Made by a program: the position numbers and the translations under genes. The notes below the pieces were generated by a model that did no database searches, had not been told where the DNA came from, and was given only the letters and a program-made list of their open reading frames with translations. Of a stretch of DNA of 64,000 nt, positions 27,817 to 36,417 are shown piece after piece. How positions within the stretch are numbered: position 1 is the first letter of the stretch; each line of letters begins with the position of its first letter. The stretch spans positions 124,001-188,000 of the forward strand of contig NZ_JANBBE010000011.1 in assembly GCF_024648825.1 (NCBI RefSeq), in the 5' to 3' direction. The DNA comes from Lentzea californiensis. Its GTDB lineage: Bacteria > Actinomycetota > Actinomycetes > Mycobacteriales > Pseudonocardiaceae.

Positions 27817-28436
27817 TGGAAGCCACTTTCGTGCTCTACCCGAACATGACGGCGCTCGACTTCGTCGGCCCGTTCGAGGTGCTGGCCAGCGTGCCGGTGG
27901 TCTCCGCGCGGTTCGTCGCCGCGACGCTCGACCCCGTGAAGTCCGACAACGGGCTGGTCGTGACGCCGACCGACACGTTCGACTCGCTGAAGTCGACCGA
28001 CATCGTGGTGGTGCCGGGCTCCGGGCACTGGAAGGCACTGCTGAAGGACTCCGGCGGCGTCGTCGAGTGGCTGCGGGAGGTGCACCCGACGACGAAGTGG
28101 ACGACGTCGGTGTGCACCGGGTCGACGCTGCTCGCCGAGGCCGGGCTGGTCTCGAGGGCCACGACGCACTGGGCCGCGCGGGAGGACCTGGAGGTGCGGG
28201 GCGTCGAGGTGAGCACCGACCGGGTCGTGTTCGACGGCAAGGTCGTCAGCGGCGCCGGCGTGTCGGCGGGCATCGACATGGCGTTGCGGCTGGTCGAGGC
28301 CGAGTTCGGCGAGGTGGTCGCGCAGGCCGTGCAGGTCGGCATCGAGTACGACCCGCAGCCGCCGCGCGCCTACGACTCGATCCCGCCCGAGATCGCCCAG
28401 GGCCTCAAGGCCGCGTTCGAATCAAGTCAGGCCTGA
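27816..28436 (+). CDS. DJ-1/PfpI family protein (isonitrile hydratase-like)
   Basis: 206 residues, single DJ-1/PfpI domain. YPNMTALDFVGPFEVL carries the Asp typical of isonitrile hydratase-like members. TTSVCTGSTLLAEAGLV holds the nucleophile Cys in the elbow and THWAAREDLEVRGVEV follows. It may hydrate isonitriles or act as a glyoxalase-like enzyme; the exact reaction is not readable. Immediately downstream of and coupled to the GlxA-type regulator. The 3' end overlaps the convergent response regulator by 15 bases. Confidence 0.85.
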   Translation: MEATFVLYPNMTALDFVGPFEVLASVPVVSARFVAATLDPVKSDNGLVVTPTDTFDSLKSTDIVVVPGSGHWKALLKDSGGVVEWLREVHPTTKWTTSVCTGSTLLAEAGLVSRATTHWAAREDLEVRGVEVSTDRVVFDGKVVSGAGVSAGIDMALRLVEAEFGEVVAQAVQVGIEYDPQPPRAYDSIPPEIAQGLKAAFESSQA

Positions 28437-29066
28437 CTGGACGGCGAACACCACGAGCTGGGCGCGATCGCGTGCGCCCAGCTTCACCATCGCCCGCGAC
28501 ACGTGCGTGCGCACCGTCGCGGGCGAGATCACCAGCACCGCGGCGATCTCGTCGTTGGACGCGCCGGACGCCACGTGCCGCATGATCTCCCGCTCGCGTT
28601 CGGTCAGCCTGTCGAGGTGCGGCACGGGCCGCGCCGACGCCCCGGACGCGAACCGGTCGATCACCCGGCGCGTGACGGACGGCGAGAGCAGCGAACCGCC
28701 GTCGGCGACCACGTGCACCGCGCGCAGGAGGTCCGCCGGGTCGGAGTCCTTCACCAGGAACCCGGACGCGCCCGTGCGCAGCGCCTCGAACACGTACTCG
28801 TCGAGGTCGAACGTCGTGAGCATGATGATCCTGACCTCGGCGCACGCCGGGTCGGCGCTGATGCGGCGCAACACCTCCAGGCCGTCCATCAGCGGCATGC
28901 GGATGTCGAGGAACACCACGTCCGGCTTCGTCGCCTGGATCAGCGCCAGTGCCTCCTGCCCGTCGGCGGCCTCTCCGGCGAGCTGGACGCCGTCCTCGGT
29001 CTCGATCAACGTCCGCAGCCCCATCCGGACCAGCGGCTGGTCGTCGGCCACCACCACGCGAATCAT
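28422..29066 (-). CDS. NarL/LuxR-type response regulator
   Basis: 214 residues. Receiver domain with phospho-acceptor Asp in VVFLDIRMPLMDG (about residue 54), conserved Thr in IIMLTTFD and Lys in FLVKDSDPADLL. The LuxR helix-turn-helix is LTEREREIMRHVASGASNDE to VRTHVSRAMVKLGARDR. ATG 29066 overlaps the kinase stop (ATGA). Together they form a two-component system, likely acting on the divergent ABC exporter. Confidence 0.93.
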   Translation of the reverse strand: MIRVVVADDQPLVRMGLRTLIETEDGVQLAGEAADGQEALALIQATKPDVVFLDIRMPLMDGLEVLRRISADPACAEVRIIMLTTFDLDEYVFEALRTGASGFLVKDSDPADLLRAVHVVADGGSLLSPSVTRRVIDRFASGASARPVPHLDRLTEREREIMRHVASGASNDEIAAVLVISPATVRTHVSRAMVKLGARDRAQLVVFAVQSGLT

Positions 29067-30112
29067 GCGGGCAACGGTATCCGGGCGATCACCGAGAAGC
29101 CCTGCGCCGCGTCGGCTTCGAGCGTGCCGCCGAGCGCTTCGGCCCGCGAGCGCATGCCCGTGATGCCGTGGCCCTCGGTGAACGCGGCCGGCGTGCCGGT
29201 GTCGGTCACGTGGACGACCAGCTCGTCGCGCACGGTGTAGACCCTGACGGACGCGGTGACACCGGGGGAGGAGTGGCGCAGCACGTTGGTCAGCGACTCC
29301 TGCACGATCCGGTACACGGCCAGCTGGTAGGTGTCCGGCAGCTCGATCCCGGCGACCTCGACCGACACCTCCAGCCCTGCCTCGCGCATGCGTGCCGCGA
29401 GTGCCGGGACGTCGTCGAGCGTGATCACCGGTGCCAGCGGGGCCGAGCCGCGCAGGGTGTCCAGTTCGGACCGCAGGCCGTCCAGCGCCTCCTTGGACGT
29501 GTCGCGGATGGCTTCGAGTGACGCGCGCGCCTTCGCGGGATCCTTGTCCAGCACGTAGAGCGCGACGCCGGCCTGCATGGCGATCACCGACAGGCCGTGG
29601 CCGACGACGTCGTGGACCTCCTGGGCGAGCCGCAGCCGTTCGGAGATCGCGGTGCGCTCGCGAACGTCCACAGCGGACCGGCGGCGCAGCTTCATCAGCA
29701 CACCCGCCGCACCGGGCAGCAGGATCCAGCCGGCCGACCAGGTGACCCACGACGTCAGCGAGTCGTTCCACCACGGCAGGATCGCCAGCGCGTACAGCAG
29801 GGCACTGGCGGCGGCGAGTTCGATGCGCGCGTACAGGGCCACCGCGTAGATCGCGGCGACACCGCTCACCAGGATCGGGCCGAACGGGTAGCCCAGCGCC
29901 AGGTAGACCACGATCGACGCGATTGTGACCGGCACCGTCCACATCGGACGCACGGTGCGGAACAGCAGGCCGCACGCCGCCACGACGATGAGCACGTACG
30001 CGAGGGCGTCGAGGGGTTCGCCGCCTTGGAGACGCGCGGCGAACCGCGTGCCCGCGAGGCCGAAGAACAGCAGCGCCGCCGTGAGCGCGCCGTCCTGCCA
30101 TGTGATCCGCAT
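29063..30112 (-). CDS. Sensor histidine kinase (HisKA_3, DesK/LiaS-like)
   Basis: About 349 residues. Several N-terminal transmembrane helices (about residues 8-150) with no large external loop suggest sensing within the membrane. The dimerisation block RLRLAQEVHDVVGHGLSVIA holds the phospho-His. The HATPase part has YRIVQESLTNVLRHS and HGITGMRSRAEALGG. Starts at 30124 and 30160 are also in frame; the last has GGAG upstream, so the exact N-terminus is uncertain. It is divergent from an ABC exporter, a layout common for antibiotic or envelope-stress detection. Confidence 0.88.
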   Translation of the reverse strand: MRITWQDGALTAALLFFGLAGTRFAARLQGGEPLDALAYVLIVVAACGLLFRTVRPMWTVPVTIASIVVYLALGYPFGPILVSGVAAIYAVALYARIELAAASALLYALAILPWWNDSLTSWVTWSAGWILLPGAAGVLMKLRRRSAVDVRERTAISERLRLAQEVHDVVGHGLSVIAMQAGVALYVLDKDPAKARASLEAIRDTSKEALDGLRSELDTLRGSAPLAPVITLDDVPALAARMREAGLEVSVEVAGIELPDTYQLAVYRIVQESLTNVLRHSSPGVTASVRVYTVRDELVVHVTDTGTPAAFTEGHGITGMRSRAEALGGTLEADAAQGFSVIARIPLPA

Positions 30113-30211
30113 GCCGCCGACCATACGACCGGGGACGTACGCAGATGTGCGTATCTTCATGACGCTCCGGAGCGGACGACCCAGGTCGTGCGCGGGACCA
30201 CAGTCGAGCCC

Positions 30212-31072
30212 ATGATCGTGACGACGGAGAAGCTGACGAAGCGCTACGGCGACCGCGCCGTGGTGGACGAGGTCAGTCTGTCCGTGCGGCGGGGCGAGGT
30301 CTACGGGTTCCTCGGTCCCAACGGCGCGGGCAAGACGACCACGATCCGCATGCTGCTCGGGCTCGTGAGGCCGACCAGCGGATCCGCCAGGGTCCTCGGC
30401 GAGAAGCCGGGCACCCCCAGGGCGTTGCTCAAGGTCGGGTCGCTGATCGAGGGCCCCGGCTTCTTCCCCTACCTGTCCGGCCGCGACAACCTGCGCGTGC
30501 ACGCCGCCCGCCGGGGCGTGGACAGGACGCACGTCGAGGCCGCGCTGGAACAGGTCGACCTGGTGGGCGCCGCCGCCGAGAAGTTCCGCCGGTACTCGCT
30601 CGGCATGAAGCAACGGCTCGGCGTCGCCGCGGCCCTGCTCGGCCGGCCGGAACTGCTGATCCTCGACGAGCCGACCAACGGCCTCGACCCGGCGGGCATG
30701 GCCGACATGCGCGACCTGGTGCGGGCGCTGGCCGCGCAGGGCCAGACGGTGCTGCTGTCGAGCCACCTGCTCGGCGAGGTCGAGGAGATCTGCGACCGGG
30801 TTGGCGTGATCTCGAACGGCAAGCTCGTCGCCGAGAGCACGGTCGACCAGTTGCGCGGCGAGACGGTTCTGCTGGTCAAGGCAGACCCGCTCGAGAAGGC
30901 GCACGTGCTGATCGAGGGCAGCTCGGTGCACGGCGACGTGCTGCATGTGCGAGAGACGGACGCAGGGGCGTTGGTGCGCACGCTGGTGCACGCCGACGTG
31001 GACGTGCAGGAGGTCCGGCCGCTGCGCCGGACGCTGGAAGAGGTCTTCTTCGAGATGACGGGAGCGGCGTGA
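30212..31072 (+). CDS. ABC transporter ATP-binding protein
   Basis: 286 residues. Walker A GPNGAGKTTT near residue 40, signature YSLGMKQRLGVAAALLG, Walker B LLILDEPTNGLDP, and H-loop LLSSHLL. This type (bacitracin-exporter-like, CcmA/BcrA group) pairs with an ABC-2 permease, which follows with a four-base overlap. It is divergent from the histidine kinase and response regulator, which probably control it. Confidence 0.92.
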   Translation: MIVTTEKLTKRYGDRAVVDEVSLSVRRGEVYGFLGPNGAGKTTTIRMLLGLVRPTSGSARVLGEKPGTPRALLKVGSLIEGPGFFPYLSGRDNLRVHAARRGVDRTHVEAALEQVDLVGAAAEKFRRYSLGMKQRLGVAAALLGRPELLILDEPTNGLDPAGMADMRDLVRALAAQGQTVLLSSHLLGEVEEICDRVGVISNGKLVAESTVDQLRGETVLLVKADPLEKAHVLIEGSSVHGDVLHVRETDAGALVRTLVHADVDVQEVRPLRRTLEEVFFEMTGAA

Positions 31073-31887
31073 TGGGCAGCGTGAAGGCGGAGCTGCTGAG
31101 GCTGTGGAAGTGGCCGGCGACCTGGGTGCTGATCGGCGTCTGGCTGGTGATGACGCTGACGTTCGGCTACTTGTTCAACTACCTCGCCCTGAACGGCGGC
31201 ACCAACACCCGTTCGATGTCCCAGCAGCAACTGATCAGCGCGATGCAGCCGGAGAACGTCGGCGCGGCCGTCGTGCGCGGCCTGCCCATGTTCGGCGGTG
31301 CGATCGTCCTCGTGCTGGCGGCGCTGGCCGTCGGCAGCGGATATGGCTGGGGCACCTGGAAGACGACCCTGACGGCCGGCCCGCGCCGGGTTTCGGCGAT
31401 GGCCGGCACGCTCGGGGCGCTGGGGATCGTCGTGGTGCTGCTGGTGGCCCTCACGTTCGTCGTGAACCTCAGCGCGGCGGTGACCGTGGCGTCACTGGAG
31501 GGCTGGGACTGGAGCCTGCCTGGCCTCGGCGTCTTCAAGGCTCTGGGCGCGTCACTGCTGATCGCCGCCATGTGGACGGGGTTCGGCGTGTTCCTCGGCG
31601 TCGTCACCAAGGGTCCCGCGCTGGCCGTCGGCCTCGGCCTGATGTGGGCGATCGTGACCGAGAACCTGTTGCGGGGCGTGGGGTCCCTGCTCGGGCCGGT
31701 CGAGTCGCTGACCGAGGTCCTGCCCGGCGGATCGGCCGGCAACCTCGCCGGCGCCGTCGGTGGATCCAGTGCCCCCGGCGTGCTGACGAACCTGAGCGGC
31801 ACCACCGCGGCGTTGTTCCTCGCCGGGTACGTCGTGTTCTTCGTCGGCGCGGCGACGCTTCTGAAGGTGCGCCGCGACCTCGTATAG
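31069..31887 (+). CDS. ABC-2 type permease
   Basis: 272 residues, about six transmembrane segments (first WVLIGVWLVMTLTFGYLF, last FLAGYVVFFVGAATLLKV). It lies directly after its ATPase with GTGA overlap and probably forms an exporter of lipids or peptide antibiotics with it. The start may be GTG 31069 or the adjacent ATG 31072. The 3' half is overlapped on the other strand by the long tail of a small membrane protein frame. Confidence 0.87.
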   Translation: MMGSVKAELLRLWKWPATWVLIGVWLVMTLTFGYLFNYLALNGGTNTRSMSQQQLISAMQPENVGAAVVRGLPMFGGAIVLVLAALAVGSGYGWGTWKTTLTAGPRRVSAMAGTLGALGIVVVLLVALTFVVNLSAAVTVASLEGWDWSLPGLGVFKALGASLLIAAMWTGFGVFLGVVTKGPALAVGLGLMWAIVTENLLRGVGSLLGPVESLTEVLPGGSAGNLAGAVGGSSAPGVLTNLSGTTAALFLAGYVVFFVGAATLLKVRRDLV

Positions 31888-32217
31888 GGCCACGGCGGCC
31901 CACGTCAGGCCCAGCACGACCGCGACTCCGATGGGGTAGTCGCGGTCGTGCAGGCCGGGGTTCACCGGCCCGCTGTGCTCGCGCCAGAGCAGCGGCACCG
32001 CGAGGAGCGTGACGACACCGGACACGGTCAGGCCGATGCCGATGGACGGCCGTTTCACCACGAGCCCGGCGGCGCCGACGAGCGGGGCGATCAGGAAGTC
32101 GTGCAGGACCACGCCGCCGCCGAGCCAGAGCAGGAGCTCGACGGTGATCTGGGGCAGGAGCAGCCAGGCACCCCAGGCCCCCAGCCCCGCACCGATGACG
32201 CCGAGGACGACTCTCAC
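31552..32217 (-). CDS. Small membrane protein, C-terminal extension doubtful
   Basis: The first 110 residues look genuine: four hydrophobic segments such as VVLGVIGAGLGAWGAWLLL and YPIGVAVVLGLTWAAVALYE. GTG 32217 overlaps the stop of the molybdopterin oxidoreductase (GTGA). Beyond the residue pair LQ-KRRR (near 31888) the frame stays open to 31552 but is low-complexity and fully antisense to the ABC permease, so this tail is probably not natural; a lost stop or small frameshift near 31880 could explain it. Last gene of the coupled operon; likely an accessory membrane subunit of the oxidoreductase. Confidence 0.6.
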   Translation of the reverse strand: MRVVLGVIGAGLGAWGAWLLLPQITVELLLWLGGGVVLHDFLIAPLVGAAGLVVKRPSIGIGLTVSGVVTLLAVPLLWREHSGPVNPGLHDRDYPIGVAVVLGLTWAAVALYEVAAHLQKRRRADEEHDVPGEEQRRGGAAQVRQHAGGTGSTDGAGEVAGRSAGQDLGQRLDRPEQGPHAPQQVLGHDRPHQAEADGQRGTLGDDAEEHAEPRPHGGDQQ

Positions 32218-33272
32218 AGGACCTCCAGCGACGTGACCCACTTCGTCTGCAGCACGCCCGGCCGGTTCGGCGCGATCAGCCGGCACGGGAACCCGTGGTC
32301 CAGGCTGAGCTCCTCGCCGTTGAGCCTCAGTGCCAGCAGCGTGAGCGGATCCTCGGCGAACTCCGACGGCAGTGTGGTCGCCCGGTACAGCCCGTCCTCC
32401 TCGAGCGACTCGACCCGCACATCGCCTCCGCTCACGAGCTCGGAGACGCGGACACCGGTCCAGGTCGCGTTCTGGCTCCAGCCCTCGACGCACGCGATCG
32501 GCAGGTCGACGGTGGTCTGCGGCATCGCCCGCAGTTCGGCCAGCGAGTAGCTCTTCGCGCCCGCCTTCAGCCGCCAGTCCCGCGGCACCACCACGTTCGC
32601 GGCCTGTGCCGTTCGGTTCACCGGCAGGTCGCCGTCGGATCGCCACGCCAGCACGGAGATCTTGCGCAGCCACGGCACAGTGACACCGGCCGTCGCCACT
32701 ACGGCGACACCGGTCGTGAGCGCGGTGGTGCGCAGGAACGCCCTGCGGGACAGGATGGTCCGCTCTTCGGACACCGGTTCGAGGGTGCGGCGGATCAGCG
32801 GGATCTTGACGGCGACGTGGACCAGCAGGGCGCCGATCACGATCCACGCCACCGCGTAGTGGACGGTGGGGAAGTAGAACGACCACGGGTAGTTCTGCGC
32901 CGCGTTGAACAAGCCGGTGACCAGTTCGAAGAACGACGCCGCGATCAGCACGAAGATCGAGCCGCGCTCCAGGGCGTGCGGCACGGACTTCACCAGCGGC
33001 CGTTCGAACAGCTTCGGGTAGACGCTCCACAACTTGGCCAGCAGCAACGGGATCGAGGCGACGCCGGAGATCACGTGCACACCCTGGGTGACGCGGTAGA
33101 GGTCGACCGGACGGGTCGGCCACACCCAGTCGTGCTGCACGCCGTGGCTGATCAGGCCGGTGACGAAGCACAGCCCGAACGTGATGCCGAGCCACGTGCC
33201 GACCCGGCTCGTCACGCCCGTGTGGTGGGCGGGCGCTTTGAAGACGGGCGCTTTGAAGACGGGGAGTTTCAC
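32214..33272 (-). CDS. Membrane molybdopterin-dependent oxidoreductase (sulfite-oxidase fold)
   Basis: 352 residues. The N-terminal half has about four transmembrane helices with His residues (ISHGVQHDW, GVHVISG, VHYAVAW, LLVHVAV) suggestive of a cytochrome b561-type heme domain. SRRAFLRTTALTTG is a twin-arginine-like motif before the last helix. The C-terminal sulfite-oxidase-like domain has the molybdenum-ligand Cys in LPIACVEGWSQNATWTG and GFPCRLIAPNRPGVLQTKWV. Electrons likely pass between the membrane domain and the external Mo site; the substrate is unknown. GTG 33272 overlaps the methyltransferase stop. A short tandem VFKAP repeat sits at the N-terminus. Confidence 0.85.
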   Translation of the reverse strand: MKLPVFKAPVFKAPAHHTGVTSRVGTWLGITFGLCFVTGLISHGVQHDWVWPTRPVDLYRVTQGVHVISGVASIPLLLAKLWSVYPKLFERPLVKSVPHALERGSIFVLIAASFFELVTGLFNAAQNYPWSFYFPTVHYAVAWIVIGALLVHVAVKIPLIRRTLEPVSEERTILSRRAFLRTTALTTGVAVVATAGVTVPWLRKISVLAWRSDGDLPVNRTAQAANVVVPRDWRLKAGAKSYSLAELRAMPQTTVDLPIACVEGWSQNATWTGVRVSELVSGGDVRVESLEEDGLYRATTLPSEFAEDPLTLLALRLNGEELSLDHGFPCRLIAPNRPGVLQTKWVTSLEVL

Positions 33273-33868
33273 AGCCGCTCCCAGCACGCGAACCAGCGCC
33301 CGGCGCGTTCGGTCTGCCACAGCAGGAAGAGGCCGTCGGCGGTCAGGGACTCCGCGTCGCTCCAGGCCCACGGGAACCACTGGCCGCGGGTGTCCTCGGT
33401 GCGCACCCGGGCCTGGCCGGTCGTCAGGCCCGCACCCGGCGGCTCGACCTCGACGACGACGGTTCCGCTGGGCCGCAGCAGGTTCCGGACGCGGCGCAGG
33501 AGGGCGGCCGGGTCCCCGCCGATGCCGATGTTGCCGTCGGCCAGCAGGACGTGCTGCCAGTGACCCTCGCCCGGCAGCAGGTCGAACACGTCGCGGCGGA
33601 TCGCGATGCCGCCGCGTTCGGTGGTGCGCCGGATCGCCTCCGGGGACACGTCGACGCCGAGCGCCCGGACCCGGCGGCCCAGCAGTGCGGCGACGAGACG
33701 GCCGGGGCCGCAGCCGACGTCGAGGGTGGGGCCGGTGCAGGCGTCGAGGAGGACGGAGTCGCCGCCGTCCGCGTCGGCGTGCCAGCGGGCGACGCTCAGT
33801 TCGCGCGAGGGGGTGCCGGGGAGGTCGAGCCAGCCGGGATGACCCTTCAGGGCCTGGTCGAACATCAT
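33269..33868 (-). CDS. Class I SAM-dependent methyltransferase
   Basis: 199 residues. SAM-binding motif I TLDVGCGPGRLVAALL, acidic residue in ALGVDVSPEAI, and VLLADGNIGIGGDPAALLRR as motif IV. TVVVEVEPPGAG follows. The target is unknown. It sits in the middle of a five-gene run joined by four-base overlaps (ATGA upstream, GTGA downstream), so its stoichiometry is tied to the DUF2064 transferase and the Mo oxidoreductase. Confidence 0.87.
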   Translation of the reverse strand: MMFDQALKGHPGWLDLPGTPSRELSVARWHADADGGDSVLLDACTGPTLDVGCGPGRLVAALLGRRVRALGVDVSPEAIRRTTERGGIAIRRDVFDLLPGEGHWQHVLLADGNIGIGGDPAALLRRVRNLLRPSGTVVVEVEPPGAGLTTGQARVRTEDTRGQWFPWAWSDAESLTADGLFLLWQTERAGRWFACWERL

Positions 33869-34500
33869 CGGGCCACCGCCGCCGCCTGGGCCAGTTCCGC
33901 CGCGAACCGGCTGCCCGGCACCTGCAGGGCCACCGCGCGGGCGTCCGCCATGGTGTCCACATCGGACAGCACCGGCAGCGTCCGCACCTCCAGTCCGTGC
34001 AACGCCTCCAGCGTCAGCGCTCCCGTGTCCGCACGCGACATCGGCACATCCCGCAGCACCGCGGCCCGCAGCGGGTCCCGCAACCCGAGCGCCCACCAGC
34101 CGCCGTCCTCCGCGAACCCGAGCGCCGCCTCCCCGAAGTCGGCGCACGACTCCAGCAGCGACGGCGTGACCTGCGGGGTGTCCATTCCGATCTGCAGGAC
34201 CGGCATCCGGAACCGCGCGATGTCGGCGTGCGCGTGCACGAGCCGCTCGGCGAACGAGGCACCGCGCTGCGGGATCACCACGCACTCGGCCAGAGCGTCG
34301 CGGACGTCCTCCCGCCGCACCACCCCGGCCAGCGCCACCACGGGCACGGCGCCGGAGGTGTCCAGCGCCGCCGAGATCGTGTCCAGCAACGAGGCCGCCG
34401 CCACGTCCGCCGCCTCCCCGGCCGACAGCGGCGGGCACAGCCGCGTCTTCACCTGGCCCGGCACCGGCGACTTCGCCATGATCAGCAGGCAGAACCTCAT
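33865..34500 (-). CDS. DUF2064/TIGR04282-type nucleotidyl or glycosyl transferase
   Basis: 211 residues with the GT-A/CofC-like fold of DUF2064. CLLIMAKSPVPGQVKTRL is the nucleotide-binding start, PVLQIGMDTPQVTPSLL the acidic metal-site strand, and FAEDGGWWALGL the substrate loop typical of the family. Relatives are annotated as glycosyltransferases in TIGR04282 clusters. ATG 34500 overlaps the GT2 stop. Its product is not known but should feed the same pathway as the flanking glycosyltransferase and methyltransferase. Confidence 0.82.
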   Translation of the reverse strand: MRFCLLIMAKSPVPGQVKTRLCPPLSAGEAADVAAASLLDTISAALDTSGAVPVVALAGVVRREDVRDALAECVVIPQRGASFAERLVHAHADIARFRMPVLQIGMDTPQVTPSLLESCADFGEAALGFAEDGGWWALGLRDPLRAAVLRDVPMSRADTGALTLEALHGLEVRTLPVLSDVDTMADARAVALQVPGSRFAAELAQAAAVAR

Positions 34501-35135
34501 CGCAGCACCCCCGCCATGTCCCGTGCCGCCCGCAGCGTGCCGCGCACCGAGCCCGACACCTTCGACCGGGTGCCGGCCGCCCGGGGCCCGTAGGAAACGT
34601 CGACCTCGCGCACCCGCCAGCCCGCCTCCGCCGCGCGCACCAGCAGTTCCAGCGGATAGCCGAAGGCGCGATCCTGGACGTCCAGTGCCAGCAACGCCTC
34701 CCGCCGGCACACGCGCAGCGGTGCGATGTCGTGCACGTCCAAACCCCTGCGCCGCAACAGGGACGCGATCACGGCGTTACCGGCTCGTGCGTGCCACGGC
34801 CACACGCCCGCCTGTACGGGCCTTCGCCGGCCGACCACGAGGTCGGCATCGGCCAGGAGCGACGCCATCGCGGGCAGTTCGGCCAGGTCCAGTGACCCGT
34901 CCGCGTCGGCGAACGCCACCAGCTCCGAGGTGGCCGCGAGCAGACCGGTGTGCACGGCGGCGCCATAACCGCGCTTCGACTCGTGCACGACCAGGGCGCC
35001 GCACGCGGCGGCCACCTCGGGTGAGCCGTCGGACGACCCGTTGTCCACGACGATCGCGCGGTGTCCGGGAGGCAGGGAGGCGAGGACCGCGGGCAGTGCG
35101 GCGGCCTCGTCCAGGCAGGGCAACACGACATCCAT
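34497..35135 (-). CDS. GT2-family glycosyltransferase
   Basis: About 212 residues. DVVLPCLDEAAALPAVLASL and IVVDNGSSDGSPEVAA form the nucleotide-sugar site and VAFADADGSLDLAEL holds the DxD metal motif. It resembles dolichyl- or polyprenyl-phosphate sugar transferases without membrane helices. First gene of the five-gene coupled operon. Starts at 35135 (CAGG upstream) and 35153 are both possible. It probably transfers a sugar to a lipid carrier or small acceptor; the acceptor is not known. Confidence 0.87.
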   Translation of the reverse strand: MDVVLPCLDEAAALPAVLASLPPGHRAIVVDNGSSDGSPEVAAACGALVVHESKRGYGAAVHTGLLAATSELVAFADADGSLDLAELPAMASLLADADLVVGRRRPVQAGVWPWHARAGNAVIASLLRRRGLDVHDIAPLRVCRREALLALDVQDRAFGYPLELLVRAAEAGWRVREVDVSYGPRAAGTRSKVSGSVRGTLRAARDMAGVLR

Positions 35136-35243
35136 GTGTCCAGCCTGGAGCATCGGAAAGTGTTGTGGTGCTTACGGAATTGTGACGCCTGGAAGAGTTC
35201 TTACGATTGTCTTGCGAGGCCCGCGAGCACCCGGCCGACCCCC

Positions 35244-35249
35244 TAGGTT
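35244..35249 (+). promoter_or_regulatory. -10 element placing TSS at the start codon
   Basis: TAGGTT ends exactly seven bases before GTG 35257 and there is no ribosome binding site, consistent with a leaderless transcript of the membrane protein. Confidence 0.45.
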
Positions 35250-35256
35250 GGGCGCG

Positions 35257-36417
35257 GTGCGTCTAGTCATCGCAGGGCTGCTCGTCGCTGCCGCCATCAT
35301 CACCGGGGTCGTCGTCAACGTCAACGATCCCGGCATCCTGTTCGCCGCCGCGGCACCGCTCTTCGGCGACTGGCAGCCGCACCTGGGCCCCGGCACGCCC
35401 GTGGCGGTCCTGATCGCGTTCCTCGTGGTGGCCAAAGGTCCCGAGCTCACCGAGCACAGGTTCGCACTGCCGATCGCCTACGCGGCCTCGGTGGCGTTCA
35501 CCTTCTCGCTGGCGATGGTCGACGGCTGGAACCGGTTCGTCACCAGGCTGACGACGGACGACGAGTACCTGCACGAGGTTCCCGGCGTCACCGACGTCCC
35601 GGCGATGCTGCGCGGGTTCGCCGCGCGCATCCCGGACTTCCAGCCCGACTCGTGGACCACGCACGTCTCCGGTCATCCACCAGGCGCTCTGCTGACGTTC
35701 GTCGCGCTCGACCGCATCGGCCTCGGCGGGGGAGCGGCGGCCTCGATCTTCTGCGTGCTCGTCGGATCGCTTGCCGTGGTGGCGATTCCCAAGGCCATCG
35801 GCACCAACGCGGTGCTGCCGTTCCTCGTCCTGTTCCCCGGCGCGGTGTGGGTCGGGGCGTCCGCGGACGGCATGTTCATGGGCGTGGCCGCCGTCGGCGT
35901 CTACCTGCTCACCCGGTGGCCGTTGCTGGGCGGCGTCGTGCTCGGCTGGTGCCTGTTCCTGTCCTACGGGCTGGTGTTGCTGGCCCCGCTCGCGATCGTC
36001 GCGGCCGGCCGGAAGATCGGCTGGGCCGTCGCGGGTGCGCTCGCGGTCGTGGCGGCGTTCGCGCTCAGCGGGTTCTGGTGGCTCGACGGCTACGAGCTCG
36101 TGAAACTCCGCTACTACCAGGGCATCGGCGACACCAGGCCGTACTGGTACTGGGCCTGGGCGAACCTCGCGGCACTCGCGCTGGTGATCGGCCCGGCCGG
36201 GATCAAGGGACTGCGCCGGGACAAGTGGGTCGTCGCGGCCGGCATCGCGATCCTGGCGGCGGACCTGTCCGGCCTGAGCAAGGCCGAGACCGAGCGGATC
36301 TGGCTGCCGTTCGCGGTCTGGCTGCTCGCCGGCACGGCGAAGCTGGACAGGCGGTGGCTCACCGCCCAGGTCGTCACGGCCCTGGCGGTGAACCACCTGG
36401 TGCTCACGAACTGGTGA
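35257..36417 (+). CDS. Multi-span membrane protein, possible GT-C glycosyltransferase
   Basis: 386 residues with about nine transmembrane helices, for example LLVAAAIITGVVVNV, VYLLTRWPLLGGVVLGWCLF and WAVAGALAVVAAFALSGFWW. An acidic TTDDEYLHEVPG in the first large external loop is placed like the catalytic acidic motif of GT-C enzymes that use lipid-linked sugars; this is an inference from position. Divergent from the GT2 operon and convergent with the epimerase (14-base overlap), so it belongs to the same glycan-related neighbourhood. GTG 35257 is chosen. Confidence 0.7.
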   Translation: MRLVIAGLLVAAAIITGVVVNVNDPGILFAAAAPLFGDWQPHLGPGTPVAVLIAFLVVAKGPELTEHRFALPIAYAASVAFTFSLAMVDGWNRFVTRLTTDDEYLHEVPGVTDVPAMLRGFAARIPDFQPDSWTTHVSGHPPGALLTFVALDRIGLGGGAAASIFCVLVGSLAVVAIPKAIGTNAVLPFLVLFPGAVWVGASADGMFMGVAAVGVYLLTRWPLLGGVVLGWCLFLSYGLVLLAPLAIVAAGRKIGWAVAGALAVVAAFALSGFWWLDGYELVKLRYYQGIGDTRPYWYWAWANLAALALVIGPAGIKGLRRDKWVVAAGIAILAADLSGLSKAETERIWLPFAVWLLAGTAKLDRRWLTAQVVTALAVNHLVLTNW

